A DNA stretch of 64,000 nt from Entonaema liquescens (taxonomy: Eukaryota; Ascomycota; Sordariomycetes; Xylariales; Xylariaceae), in NCBI GenBank assembly GCA_902805475.1, contig CADCSX010000009.1, positions 2,046,001 through 2,110,000 of the forward strand, in the 5' to 3' direction. A model generated the notes under the pieces. That model was given only the letters and a program-made list of their open reading frames with translations, had not been told where the DNA came from and did not search any database. Every line of letters begins with the position of its first letter. Positions within the stretch are counted from its first letter, which is position 1. Position numbers and translations under genes: made by a program. Positions 1 to 9,601 of the stretch are shown here, piece after piece.

Positions 1-627
1 GTGGGTGAGAACCACGCGCTTCGTTGGCGAGGTCACGGCAAGGTGTGCAATGTCGATACCAGTCTCACCAGAGCCGAGGATGACTACGGTCTTATCACGG
101 CCAAACTCTTCGCGCTTCTTAAACTCAGACGAGTGCTTGACAACGGGGATGTTCTCGATACCGGGAAGGTTAGGGATATTAGGGACCACGTGCAAACCGG
201 TGCAGACGGCAACAGCATCGCATTCGTATGTAAGAACTTCCGCGTTAGCATCATTCGCCTTGCGGTAGTGAATAACATGGCCGCCTCCGGGGCGCCGCTT
301 GACAGCTACAACCTTGGCCGAGAGGTTGATCTCGGGCCAGAGGTTGAAGGAGTCACAGTAATCGTTGAGATATTGTACAAACCTCTCGGCTGAGAGGAAG
401 TCGGGGTCGTTTTCATGGGCCCTGAAGTCAGAGAAGGACGTGAGGAACTTAGAAGAGACTAGCTCGGCGTCCTCGTATGCACGCTGCGCGAAGGTCCCGC
501 CAACCGCAGACTCGGATTCGAACAGGACGGCCTCGATAGGCTTGCCGGGGAAGAAGTGATGAGCTGTCTTGAGATACTTCAGCGTCACCAGGCCTGCGGG
601 GCCAGCACCAATAACTGCTACACGCAT
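1..627 (-). CDS. FAD-dependent flavin monooxygenase (FMO/BVMO-like), N-terminal part, runs off the left edge
   Basis: The minus-strand frame is open from an ATG at 625-627 down to base 1, giving 209 residues with no stop, so the C-terminus lies outside the window. It opens with a Rossmann FAD-binding loop, MRVAVIGAGPAGL (GxGxxG at residues 7-12). An FMO-type segment VVKHSSEF follows near residues 162-169, and a second dinucleotide-binding loop, GSGETG, lies near 186-191, as expected for the NADPH site of flavin-containing monooxygenases. Members oxygenate soft nucleophiles, ketones or amines using NADPH and O2. The ATG directly precedes the FAD loop, which is typical of the family. The nearest neighbour, 1.4 kb away, is a divergently oriented adenylating enzyme. 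The substrate cannot be inferred, and N-hydroxylating or Baeyer-Villiger activity cannot be separated on this fragment. Confidence 0.9.
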   Translation of the reverse strand, partial: MRVAVIGAGPAGLVTLKYLKTAHHFFPGKPIEAVLFESESAVGGTFAQRAYEDAELVSSKFLTSFSDFRAHENDPDFLSAERFVQYLNDYCDSFNLWPEINLSAKVVAVKRRPGGGHVIHYRKANDANAEVLTYECDAVAVCTGLHVVPNIPNLPGIENIPVVKHSSEFKKREEFGRDKTVVILGSGETGIDIAHLAVTSPTKRVVLTH

Positions 628-2057
628 GCCGCTGGCGGTCTGTTGGTTTAGATGACAAGGAATACCGATTCGGAGACTAAAGAAGTCTACGAGTATCAAA
701 GAAACTCAACCCGGGAGTCCCTCCTTCGGAGTATACTAAGTTCAGCTTTATATAAGGATCTCCCTCTCAGATCCCCTAGAGATAAGCCCCTTAGATCATA
801 CAGCTCGCCTCTGCCTCCGCCTCCAGGACGATAGAGTCGCATTTGCTATTTACACGGTGTGCGGAGTATTTCATCATGCTCATCTTCCACAGATGTAGTG
901 CGGCAGGCAACTAAATAGCAGATCATCCAATGAGTGAAGCGTATTCCCCTATCAGCCCCCGGATTATGCCATGGTACGTGCTAAGCGCTAATTCTAGATC
1001 CGGCTCTTTGAAGCTGACATTACGCTGTCATGCTTTAGTCGCCCGCAAATCTGCAGCTATACCTTGCTCAATCTCACGCCTGGGCCAATCCGAAGAGTGG
1101 GTAGATCAAAGAACCAAATGTATTATCCGTATGGTCTACTCTTTACATGTGGACGTGAATACTTTGGGTCGGTTCGGTACAAGTGTAGGAGCTGCCTCTT
1201 TGGGTGTGGATTACAAACCGTTTGTAATCCTCCTCAGCTCATTTTCAACCTCAACCTCACCAAAATACTGCATCGGTCTCCAGGTAGGCCGGTTGTTCTA
1301 AACAAGGTTTTATTTATTAACAACCGCCGGTACTGATTGCTCCGTTCCAGATACGTCAAGAGGTTGTCAAATCTCAGAGCTGTTTGCAACGTTCAAGCAC
1401 AATATCCTCAGATCCACGTATCGACTAAGACATGCAAGACTTTATATAGAACGCGTGCATAAGCTCACCCTTTCAGGAAGCGCTGGATGAAAGCGGGGTC
1501 TTCCCGTTTCTGATCAGATGGAGGGCTATGAAATGTCAACACAATAGTTAGACCAAGGAGAGTAGAATGACCTCGACATTCTTTCTAAACAGATATGTAT
1601 ATCTAAGAAGCTTATGCTACTTAAAAACAATTCGATGCTAAAAGGCTTCACTACAAATTTCTACAGATTTACATAACCATTTGTTAAGTCAACCTCGCTC
1701 AACACTGGGAAATACTATCTCGCCTTGGCATACGTCTATCTTTATACTCATGATATTGGATCGGCGGTAGAAGACTACATTCAAACCCCCTTGTCGTAAA
1801 AGAGCCGGAGCCTGCAGCATTGGTGCCAAACCAGATCAAATTGAGTAAGTGCTTACAAAAGTCATATCGCCCATTCGAATATACGTACCAACAATTCTAG
1901 ACCAGGGTTCCCTACTCTATCTAGGGAGGCGGCTGGATCTACTATGTAAGTAAGACTCGACTGCCGTCGTCGATGCGCTACGACACTATCCACCTTGATG
2001 AGCCAACAAGCCCACCCCTTTTCGTAATTGCAACTCTGCTGCTATCTGTTTAGCATC
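628..2057. other. Intergenic region between the monooxygenase and the adenylating enzyme
   Basis: This is the shared upstream region of two divergently transcribed genes. It has one 123-codon open frame (930-1301) without recognisable domains, which I do not call. The distinctive element is a perfect palindrome at 1208-1230, listed separately. No other gene is supported. Confidence 0.6.
1208..1230. promoter_or_regulatory. Perfect 23-bp palindrome, candidate regulator binding site
   Basis: Arms GGATTACAAAC and GTTTGTAATCC are exact reverse complements around a single central C. The site lies about 580 bp upstream of the monooxygenase start and about 830 bp upstream of the adenylating enzyme start. 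A dimeric transcription factor site is one explanation and a hairpin is another. The function is inference; the symmetry is read directly. Confidence 0.4.
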
Positions 2058-3575
2058 ATGACGAAACCCGCTTTCCCGCACTCTTTACTAAAGGCCTTCG
2101 GAGACGCGCCAAATGTGCCAGCTTTCGAGTACGGCTCGCGTGTGGTTAAACGAGGCGACGTCCTAGACCTTGTCGCCCGTTATGCAGGCGGTCTACGGGA
2201 TGTGAAATTCAACTTGGGTCTTGGAGATAGTATCGCAATCTATACGGGGGTTACACCAGAGGGCTTCGCCGTGCAAATCGCAGCACATGTCTTGGGCCTC
2301 AGAGTTATCAGTCTAAAGCCCGGCATAGCTCCGTCACAGTTACCGGCCATCGTCACCAACGCGAAGCTTCTTATAGTCGACGAAACCACCCGTTCCGAAA
2401 TCGAGTCGTCACTATCAATATCATCAGAAGTGGTCGGACTGGAAAGCTTGTTGGGGGATCCCGGCTCGTTAGCAACTCAGGGGCGTCCGGAGGATACTGC
2501 TTTGGTTCTTTTTACCAGTGGGACTACAGGGGAACCGAAGGGTGTTGAATGTACATACGCGGCGTTGACTGCGTCCTGGGCGTGGCAACGTTCATCGTGG
2601 GATGTAGATACCGAACTAATGGCCGCGAGATACGGGCGCTTCATGCTCTTCGGCACTCTTGCTAGCACAGTTATGTTTGAACACCTTGGCCTATGTCTCA
2701 CCAGTGGCGGTACAGCAGTCATTCCTACCACACCCTTACCGCTCCTCAAATTTCCGCATGTCCTTTCTGATCTTCGCATTTCCGCCGTACTTTTCACCGT
2801 GCCTCGCCTATATCATGTCCTCGACATTCTCAGGTCAGACGCGTCGAGTTTCGACTTAAGCCATCTCCGCTCTGTTGTTGTTTCCGGCTCACCACTACCA
2901 GCACAGAAACTATTAGCTGCAATAGAAACTCTAGGCGACGTTGTATTTAACGGCTATGGTATGTCAGAGACTGGATTAGTGTGTCTACTCTCTGCGACTG
3001 ACATCACGAAACATCCTGACGCCATAAATGCTGTCGGACGGCCTTTTACAGGTGTTCAGATTCAGATACGGGATGATTCCGGGGCTTCTCTCTCCCTTAA
3101 CACAATCGGACATGTATGGGTGCGAAGTCTCAGCTCATTCAGTGGCTATACGAACGAGTCATCGTCATCTGTACTTGACCCCGATGGTTGGATATGGACG
3201 CGAGACCTAGGATCCCTCGACAATCACGGCTGTCTACACCTAACAGGACGGGCGCGTGAAATCGTTATCATAAACGCTAACGTATACTATATCGGCGCAA
3301 TCGAGCATGCGCTCTCGTCCCACCCAGACGTAGACGCCGCGTACGTCGTGAGTATCCCAGACGATAAAACGGGTGAAGCGGCCGCCGCCTTTATCACAAC
3401 AGCAAAGGAACACGATCCCGATTTTGATGCTCTCCGGGAGTTAGTTAAGGAGAAGGTCAGTCCTGCCGCGGTGCCGGCGGTCGTCGCTGTAATAGATTCG
3501 GTTCCGATAGCAGCAAGTGGGAAGCCAGATAAGCAGGCGTTGATAGGGTTGGTATCTAAAGTTAAGCCCTCGTAA
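2058..3575 (+). CDS. Stand-alone AMP-dependent synthetase/ligase (acyl-adenylating enzyme)
   Basis: A single uninterrupted exon encodes 505 residues, close to the usual 500-550 of acyl-CoA synthetases and free-standing adenylation domains. Core motifs occur in order: phosphate loop TSGTTGEPKG (153-162), NGYGMSETG (298-306), the ATP-binding aspartate in WTRDLG (TRD 381-383), the hinge GRAREIVIINANVYYIGAIE (397-416) and the catalytic lysine in PIAASGK (K489). The enzyme should activate a carboxylate as an acyl-AMP and pass it to CoA or another acceptor. There is no carrier-protein or reductase domain, so it is not a full NRPS-like protein. I chose the ATG at 2058 because the frame upstream holds only a TTG at 2028. 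It pairs divergently with the monooxygenase, a common arrangement in secondary metabolism, but the substrate is unknown. Confidence 0.92.
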   Translation: MTKPAFPHSLLKAFGDAPNVPAFEYGSRVVKRGDVLDLVARYAGGLRDVKFNLGLGDSIAIYTGVTPEGFAVQIAAHVLGLRVISLKPGIAPSQLPAIVTNAKLLIVDETTRSEIESSLSISSEVVGLESLLGDPGSLATQGRPEDTALVLFTSGTTGEPKGVECTYAALTASWAWQRSSWDVDTELMAARYGRFMLFGTLASTVMFEHLGLCLTSGGTAVIPTTPLPLLKFPHVLSDLRISAVLFTVPRLYHVLDILRSDASSFDLSHLRSVVVSGSPLPAQKLLAAIETLGDVVFNGYGMSETGLVCLLSATDITKHPDAINAVGRPFTGVQIQIRDDSGASLSLNTIGHVWVRSLSSFSGYTNESSSSVLDPDGWIWTRDLGSLDNHGCLHLTGRAREIVIINANVYYIGAIEHALSSHPDVDAAYVVSIPDDKTGEAAAAFITTAKEHDPDFDALRELVKEKVSPAAVPAVVAVIDSVPIAASGKPDKQALIGLVSKVKPS

Positions 3576-4264
3576 CATAGACGTAGGAATATTTGAGGAG
3601 CTTCTTCAGAGAGAGTAACGCTATTTGTAGGCTACCATGTTCGGTTTGAAAGAAAATATTCCTAGAGAACCCGACTATAAGGAAGCCCGCTCTCGCCCAC
3701 GCAATGTAAATACGCAGGCACTTGTCAAAATACTTGTTGACTTAAAAGTCAACAAACTGACACTAAAATGGACCGTTTACCTTAAGCATTAATAGCATAC
3801 GAAATGCGTAATAGATCCCTAGATAGTTACAGATGTAGCCACTAAAATAGCTTCAAATACAGGATACGAAGTAAAACACTCAAAACTCAGGTTAAAATAT
3901 CGCAGCGTTCGACACCTACCAGAGATCAAAGTTGTAACTACGCGGTATTACGAGATAAGCTTCCTACAACCACCTCAGTATTAAAAGTAAGCTAACAGGT
4001 AAAACTGATAATTATACCTAGATACTTACTACCTAAGTGACTAAAGTGATATCATCCTAAAAGGAGGGATGCATCTCAGAGTTATTTGTAAATGCTGTGT
4101 TAATTTACACCCAGAAAGCTACATATATTGCCCCCTCTCTTCTTTGCCCTCCCCCTTTCCTTGTCTAGGAAGTACGAATTAAATGAATAGTTTCTCAGAA
4201 GCATTACAAACTTGCTCCTAACACATCCAACCTTAATGATCTAGGCACCTTCGAGAAATACGAG

Positions 4265-4612
4265 CTACAGCTTTCTAGCTTCTTCCTTAATATAGAATCC
4301 AATAGTACGAGTTACTTCGTCTAGGCGCAAATTATCTGGATTAATCAAGTCCAATAGAATAGCCTCGAGGGACGCGTATAGATACTTGGCGAACGAAGCC
4401 TAATGGAATAATTATATTTTGTTAAGGTAATCCGCCGAAGTTACTATATCCTCAGGTGATCTTAGCAAAGCTAAGATATCTTCATTGGCAACGCTTACAT
4501 CGCATATAACGGATAGCTGCCTATTGTGCGAGGATTCCAACGTATGAACGGTTAATCTTAAGTCATCAGGTGAAAATATCAATAGGACACTATTTATATT
4601 TTGGCTTACCCC
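4265..4612 (-). pseudogene. Possible broken coding remnant, family not recognised
   Basis: On the minus strand, one stop-bounded stretch (about 4612 to 4412) reads through SPDDLRLTVHTLESSHN and ends TSADYLNKI. A second stretch in another frame (about 4402 to 4265) reads ASFAKYLYASLEAILLD and ends KEEARKL. Both have protein-like, hydrophilic-helical composition unlike neighbouring random frames, and together they resemble one protein broken by a frameshift. There is no start codon and no domain I recognise. It may equally be chance. Confidence 0.2.
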
Positions 4613-5328
4613 TTAAGCTGTTCTGTAGGTAACTTACGCTGCAGAACAGAGCTGAGCCCTTCACATGCTAGTTCCTACAGCACGGAAACAACTATGTTGC
4701 TCCACCAGGAACCCTAAGCTAGCTATGGAAGCTTACTGCTGCTTAATACATGCCAAGCATGTCCTTTGTTCCGGGTGTCTCATTTGGAAACTTGATGACT
4801 ACCTACTTCGTCTCCTTACCCCCTATCTTAGTGCTTAACTACGGTGAGGCAGCTCAACGCTTATCTCCACTGACTCTCGCCCAGCCTTCCAGGAATAGGT
4901 ACCCAATATAGTGGATATACTATGGGCGTTCCGCTGCTTTACTTGGAAGTATTCGCCGATCATTGACGTGGTATTCTCCTGAGTCCCTACTTCTATGTGG
5001 TAGTATTTCACCAAGGGATACAAAGGTCCCCGCGGCGTGTATAGTGAGGGAAGCTAGGGCGACGGGAAGTGAAATTACCGCTCTGTGAAAGTCCTATTAA
5101 TACTCTTTTATTTACGGCATACAGTTGGATGGAAAGGATTAGCAATGTGTCGTGGTTGAATCGTTCTTTGGAGTTTTGTAAGTAGAGCTAGGCGACAGAC
5201 TCCATAGACACAAACCTGTGTAAACTTACTTTGAGCAGGAATCGGATAAGCTCTCTGATAATTTGGCGTAAGGTGACACCCGAAATAGTAAGTCTGTTGG
5301 TGTCCTTATCACGCAATGAGGATTGTTA

Positions 5329-5391
5329 GGATGATCCGATCGGTATTCGGGTCCGACGGTACATCCGGGGAACCCGAATAACCTATCATCC
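5329..5391. repeat. Imperfect inverted repeat
   Basis: The left arm (5329-5352, GGATGAT...TATTCGGGT) pairs with the right arm (5372-5391, ACCCGAATA...ATCATCC) with a 4-base difference in arm length. The spacer is about 19 bases. It could fold as a hairpin or be the terminus of a decayed element. No function is assigned. Confidence 0.45.
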
Positions 5392-7663
5392 GAAATATGC
5401 CATTTTGTACGCCTTTTCCAAGCTAATATAGGTAGATCTCATTCTAGTATCAAGTGCTCTCTTCATAGTGGGCATCATTAGTGAGGTTACAAATGTCGGT
5501 CTCACCGCTTTGCATTGTCTCTACAGAGTGATAGGTATAAGTAAAAGACCGCCGGATAGTGATCCACATACTAGGAACACGTCACCAAGTGTACTACTCC
5601 AGAAGAAAAGCGCGGATAAGGAGTGGTGACCTGTATTAGGTAGTCGCAAGTAAATATCTATACGAACATCTAAACCATAATCAGCTGAGTTTCTTATGCG
5701 AAAATACTCGTCCTGCTAGCTGCTACCTAAGGTAGGCACAACAAGATCACTATGTGATAGAAAATATGCGAATACGTTGATATGATCTCTTCTGAGTTAT
5801 TCTCAAGCCCGTTAACTGGTGTATTTCCAGTAGTATTCTAGAATAATACCCAGATACAAAATTCGTCCCGGCATTATGGTTGTAGGAATGTGCCCCTTAA
5901 CCATGGTTATATCCCCTCCGAATAATACTTCTCTCCCCTCCCCTATGAACAGACGTCCAAGATTATGCCTATGCGCACGTGGAGGTGGATGTCACGGCCA
6001 CTTGCAGCTTGTAAAACGAGCGAAAGCAGGAATCCGAACACGGATTTCCTAAGCAAGAAAAGGCGGTTGGCTATAAACGCTAGGACTTTTGTGATAGGGG
6101 TAGGCATGGTTCGCCGATTTTTACGTTAGGGTAACTTGAGCTGTCATTTGCTCGAATTGGATTTATAACCCTAGTAGATCAACAAGCTCACACAAACACA
6201 GAGCAAGCACATCGGATCCGCCGTGTTCCCAGGGGACTACATATGTAGGTCTTGAATTTCGATGGATTAGTTGTGCATCTCGGCACTCGACCAACTAACA
6301 CAAGCACGTATAAACGGACCAACGGGGAACCTAGGATCAGCTGCTGGGCTGAATCTCACCTCGACAATCTGCCAACAATCACCAACTCTTGAAAGGACAA
6401 AATATTTCATCACATCAGCAAAGTAAAGGAACGTATCGATGCTACGTACGGATACGCAGAATCCAACGGGTAACTATGATTAAAACTGACGCGTTCTGTC
6501 TGATGTAGGATTCCCAACAACACGGATGCGCTACAACCCTTGCCCTTATGCATAAGCGCAATGTTATCGCGACCGATGTGCTCCCGGGTACTCAGTACCG
6601 AGTACGAGGCGCCAATCATGAGGTAGCAAATCCGATTCGCGGATGATGCACACGTCCCGAGTTATCTTTTTCTTCCTTAACCCCTCGATCCCCTTCATTC
6701 TGAGCGGGAGATCAGTCGCACACTTGAGAGATACACTACAGCGCATGCAAGCGGCGTAGCATTAGAAAATAGGGTTGTTGGAATTTTGTGGTTGTGAATC
6801 TTGCCAAGCGAGGGGGCGTGCAGCTGTGAGGTAATCTTGAATCATATCTATCTACTCACACATTTGTAGATTCAGGTACTTGAGATTCTTACATAGTGGT
6901 AAGATCTCGATATACGACGAAACTTCTGGGGAAACTTCGGATCACTTCTATCCTGTGGCATTGCCAGTACTAGTGTAGTTTCAAAAGGCAACGTTGATAA
7001 AAAACCGGTTTGCAACTACATAGGTAATAATAGTTAGGTACGTTAGGTTAGGTAGTTTCGGGGTGCGGATATATGAGGACCCCGAAGTGCTCCGAGATCT
7101 TACAAGATCTAACGGAGATAAATACATACAAACTATTTATATACCGAGGTACTTAATGTAATAAGATGCGATTGACGCAAGAGATAAGCTGAACTTCAAT
7201 CTGGAATATTCTAATTTACCATTACATTTTATTTCCGTTTTTAGTTTAGGATAATAATTTCTTTTCTTTGTTATAAATAAATAGGTAAGGCGGAATGCTT
7301 GTTATTCGGGAATGTTTTTGTTGGATTGGGAATTTGAGGAGTGTCGGTTTTTATGATTGCGGGGAGTCGGGGAGTTGGAAGACCCCGAGCTACGTCTCCG
7401 GACTTGTGCGGCTTCCTTAATATTTCTTGAGCGTTTTGCGGCCTTGTGTCCCATTCGGACTGATGGTGGGATGAATAAGTCACCGGACTTTTTACCATTT
7501 TAAGTAGATGGGACGACCGAGATCTTTCCTATTGGCTAAGAAGATTGATCGAAGATTTTCACAAAATACCTATAACTCTTGGTAACCCGCTTTTAAAAAG
7601 TCAGGCATAGGTTAGCTTTTATGCACAAGTCACACGCATTGTGCTACATATATCAGAAGCTAC

Positions 7664-7707
7664 GTAGTAGTAGTATCAGTAGTATTAGTAGTATTAGTAG
7701 TGTTAGT
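7664..7707 (+). repeat. Degenerate GTA/AGT trinucleotide microsatellite
   Basis: About 44 bases alternate AGT, ATT and AGC-like triplets (tagtagtagtatcagtagt and onward). It is non-coding, and no gene overlaps it. Confidence 0.7.
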
Positions 7708-9601
7708 TCGGTGTCATTCATCAGCGCGGGGGTAACTAACTCGGTCTGATTTAGTTTCGAGTTGCGCGACGGTACCGTTCTATTTTAACGACGAGGCGAC
7801 GCAAGGTCCATTGATAAGATCGTACCCTCAGATTTTTATCTGACCGACTTTGGTTTCTTTCGGGATGGGATCTCCCATTATATAGATACCCACCTCACAT
7901 AAAAAATATGGAGTAAACAAGGTTATCCGTACTGGATTATATCGTGTAGATCGTGTCACTTCTATACAAGATAAGGAATACTTGGGCTGTCCTACAGGAG
8001 ATTCAAAGACCGTAAGCTGCTGTAAGCACAGAGAAGGCTGAACACACGTTAGACGCTCAAGTGCGTTGGAAGTTACTGAGAATGGCTATTGCGGCAACGA
8101 AAGCGGTGGGAATTCAGCTGTAAAATATGTTAGACATTTGTTATATCAGCTGTATGAATTAGGTACCTAGCCTACATGTAGGTAGGTATCTAGTCCAAGT
8201 ACCTAGTAGTAATGGATTGAATCGAATTTGAATTCGAATGCCTTCCATTGCCATGTCATGATGCACGCTTTCCATCAGCTCTTATCAATCGGCCAATGGA
8301 CTCAACATCTAGTTGAATATTACATATGTACCTAACCTAGCCTAAGATACGTAGATGGTGGTGGTGGTGTTGCGGTGTTGATAATCCCCCGTTGGCCGGC
8401 AATCTACGGGGTCCGACATAGAACCCGTCTGGGGACAGTGGGGCAGAGGCGGCGGAGACGAGGATACTTACACAGTACTTTATCATGCAGCTGCGATAGG
8501 TCTTTGTTGCTACAGAGTACGCTTGGTGTTCTGGGTCTAGAGTTCGTTAGTCATGTACCCTAGCGGTATAGAAGCACTAGAAGATTAAGCTCGCATCCTT
8601 AATTCCACTAGTTAAGATTGAGTCAGGCAGCACAATTTTTGTACAATTGGTCCTTGTATGTACCTCTTCAGGATAATATCGACAAAAGTGCCCATTTTGT
8701 AAGTACCGATATATCAAGCAGTTTATTTTGTGATTCGTATAGCTCGACCAAAGAATTAGTTGTACATACAAAAAAAAATATCATAATTATCCTTATGGTT
8801 TATTCTATATCACAGTATTTTTTTTTTTCTTTTTAAAAATCCTGTTCGCACTTTGTTCTGTTAAAATTCCTTTGTAAAAGAAATCTTCCGTTAGTCATAT
8901 ATTTTAGCGACCTCTTACGATTCTACCATTATGAATCATTATTACTAGGTACCTGGGTCCTCGCACGTCACTAAGAGCCCGCTTGCTTGGGACAAACAAA
9001 CCTTGACAGTTTTGCCCCTGGCCCTACCTACCGTAGTTAGTTATAGCGTAAGCTCGGTAAGATTTGGTATCCATGGAGCCACATGGAAACTTATCAACTT
9101 ACTACGTATCGTTGTATAGGCGGTATTGACTAGAACAAGACGGGTAGAAAAGACCCTGAAAAATACGAAAACGAACCGAATAATATTAAAAACCTCCCTC
9201 CATCCTCTTTTTATCAATTTTCCTTACCTCTCAGTTTCAGCCCAGCGAGTGTCGGCTACCCAAGTTGAGGCTCTCTCTTCTTACTCTCCTTATTTCCTTC
9301 ACGCCGCCTCTCCAACAACTGGATCCTTCCAGTTTTAATACTTTAATCGGAGACGATAAACGTCGTTTAGGTTTTTACCTCGTTACTTCCACCTTTACAC
9401 CTTATCTCCGTTTTAATAATATCCACCTTAATTATATCCGCAATCCAGCCTCAAGCTGCAAGCCGTATTATTATCGCAAATCTTACAGCTAGATCAATCC
9501 TAGCGCAACCCAAAAAGGAAATCGTCTGCACAGGCTAGGTATTTATTATTAGGAGAACGAATCGCCATTTTATCGGTGGACTTCCGCCACGGTCTTGGAA
9601 C

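Larger units (their letters stand above)
3576..9601. other. Six-kilobase gene desert with decayed sequence and inverted repeats
   Basis: No intact gene can be supported. Open frames here are at most about 75 codons and match nothing I recognise. The region has short perfect hairpins (3734-3755, 7095-7110), a longer imperfect inverted repeat (5329-5391), a degenerate GTA-rich microsatellite (about 7664-7707), and two adjoining minus-strand open stretches (4265-4612) that read like a broken protein. The last 120 bases form the ABC transporter's 5' leader. Its character suggests old, mutated transposon or gene debris. Confidence 0.6.

Noticed and set aside
930..1301. 123-codon open frame in the 5' intergenic region
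   Set aside because: No recognisable domain, overlaps another open frame, and contains the palindrome; more likely chance.
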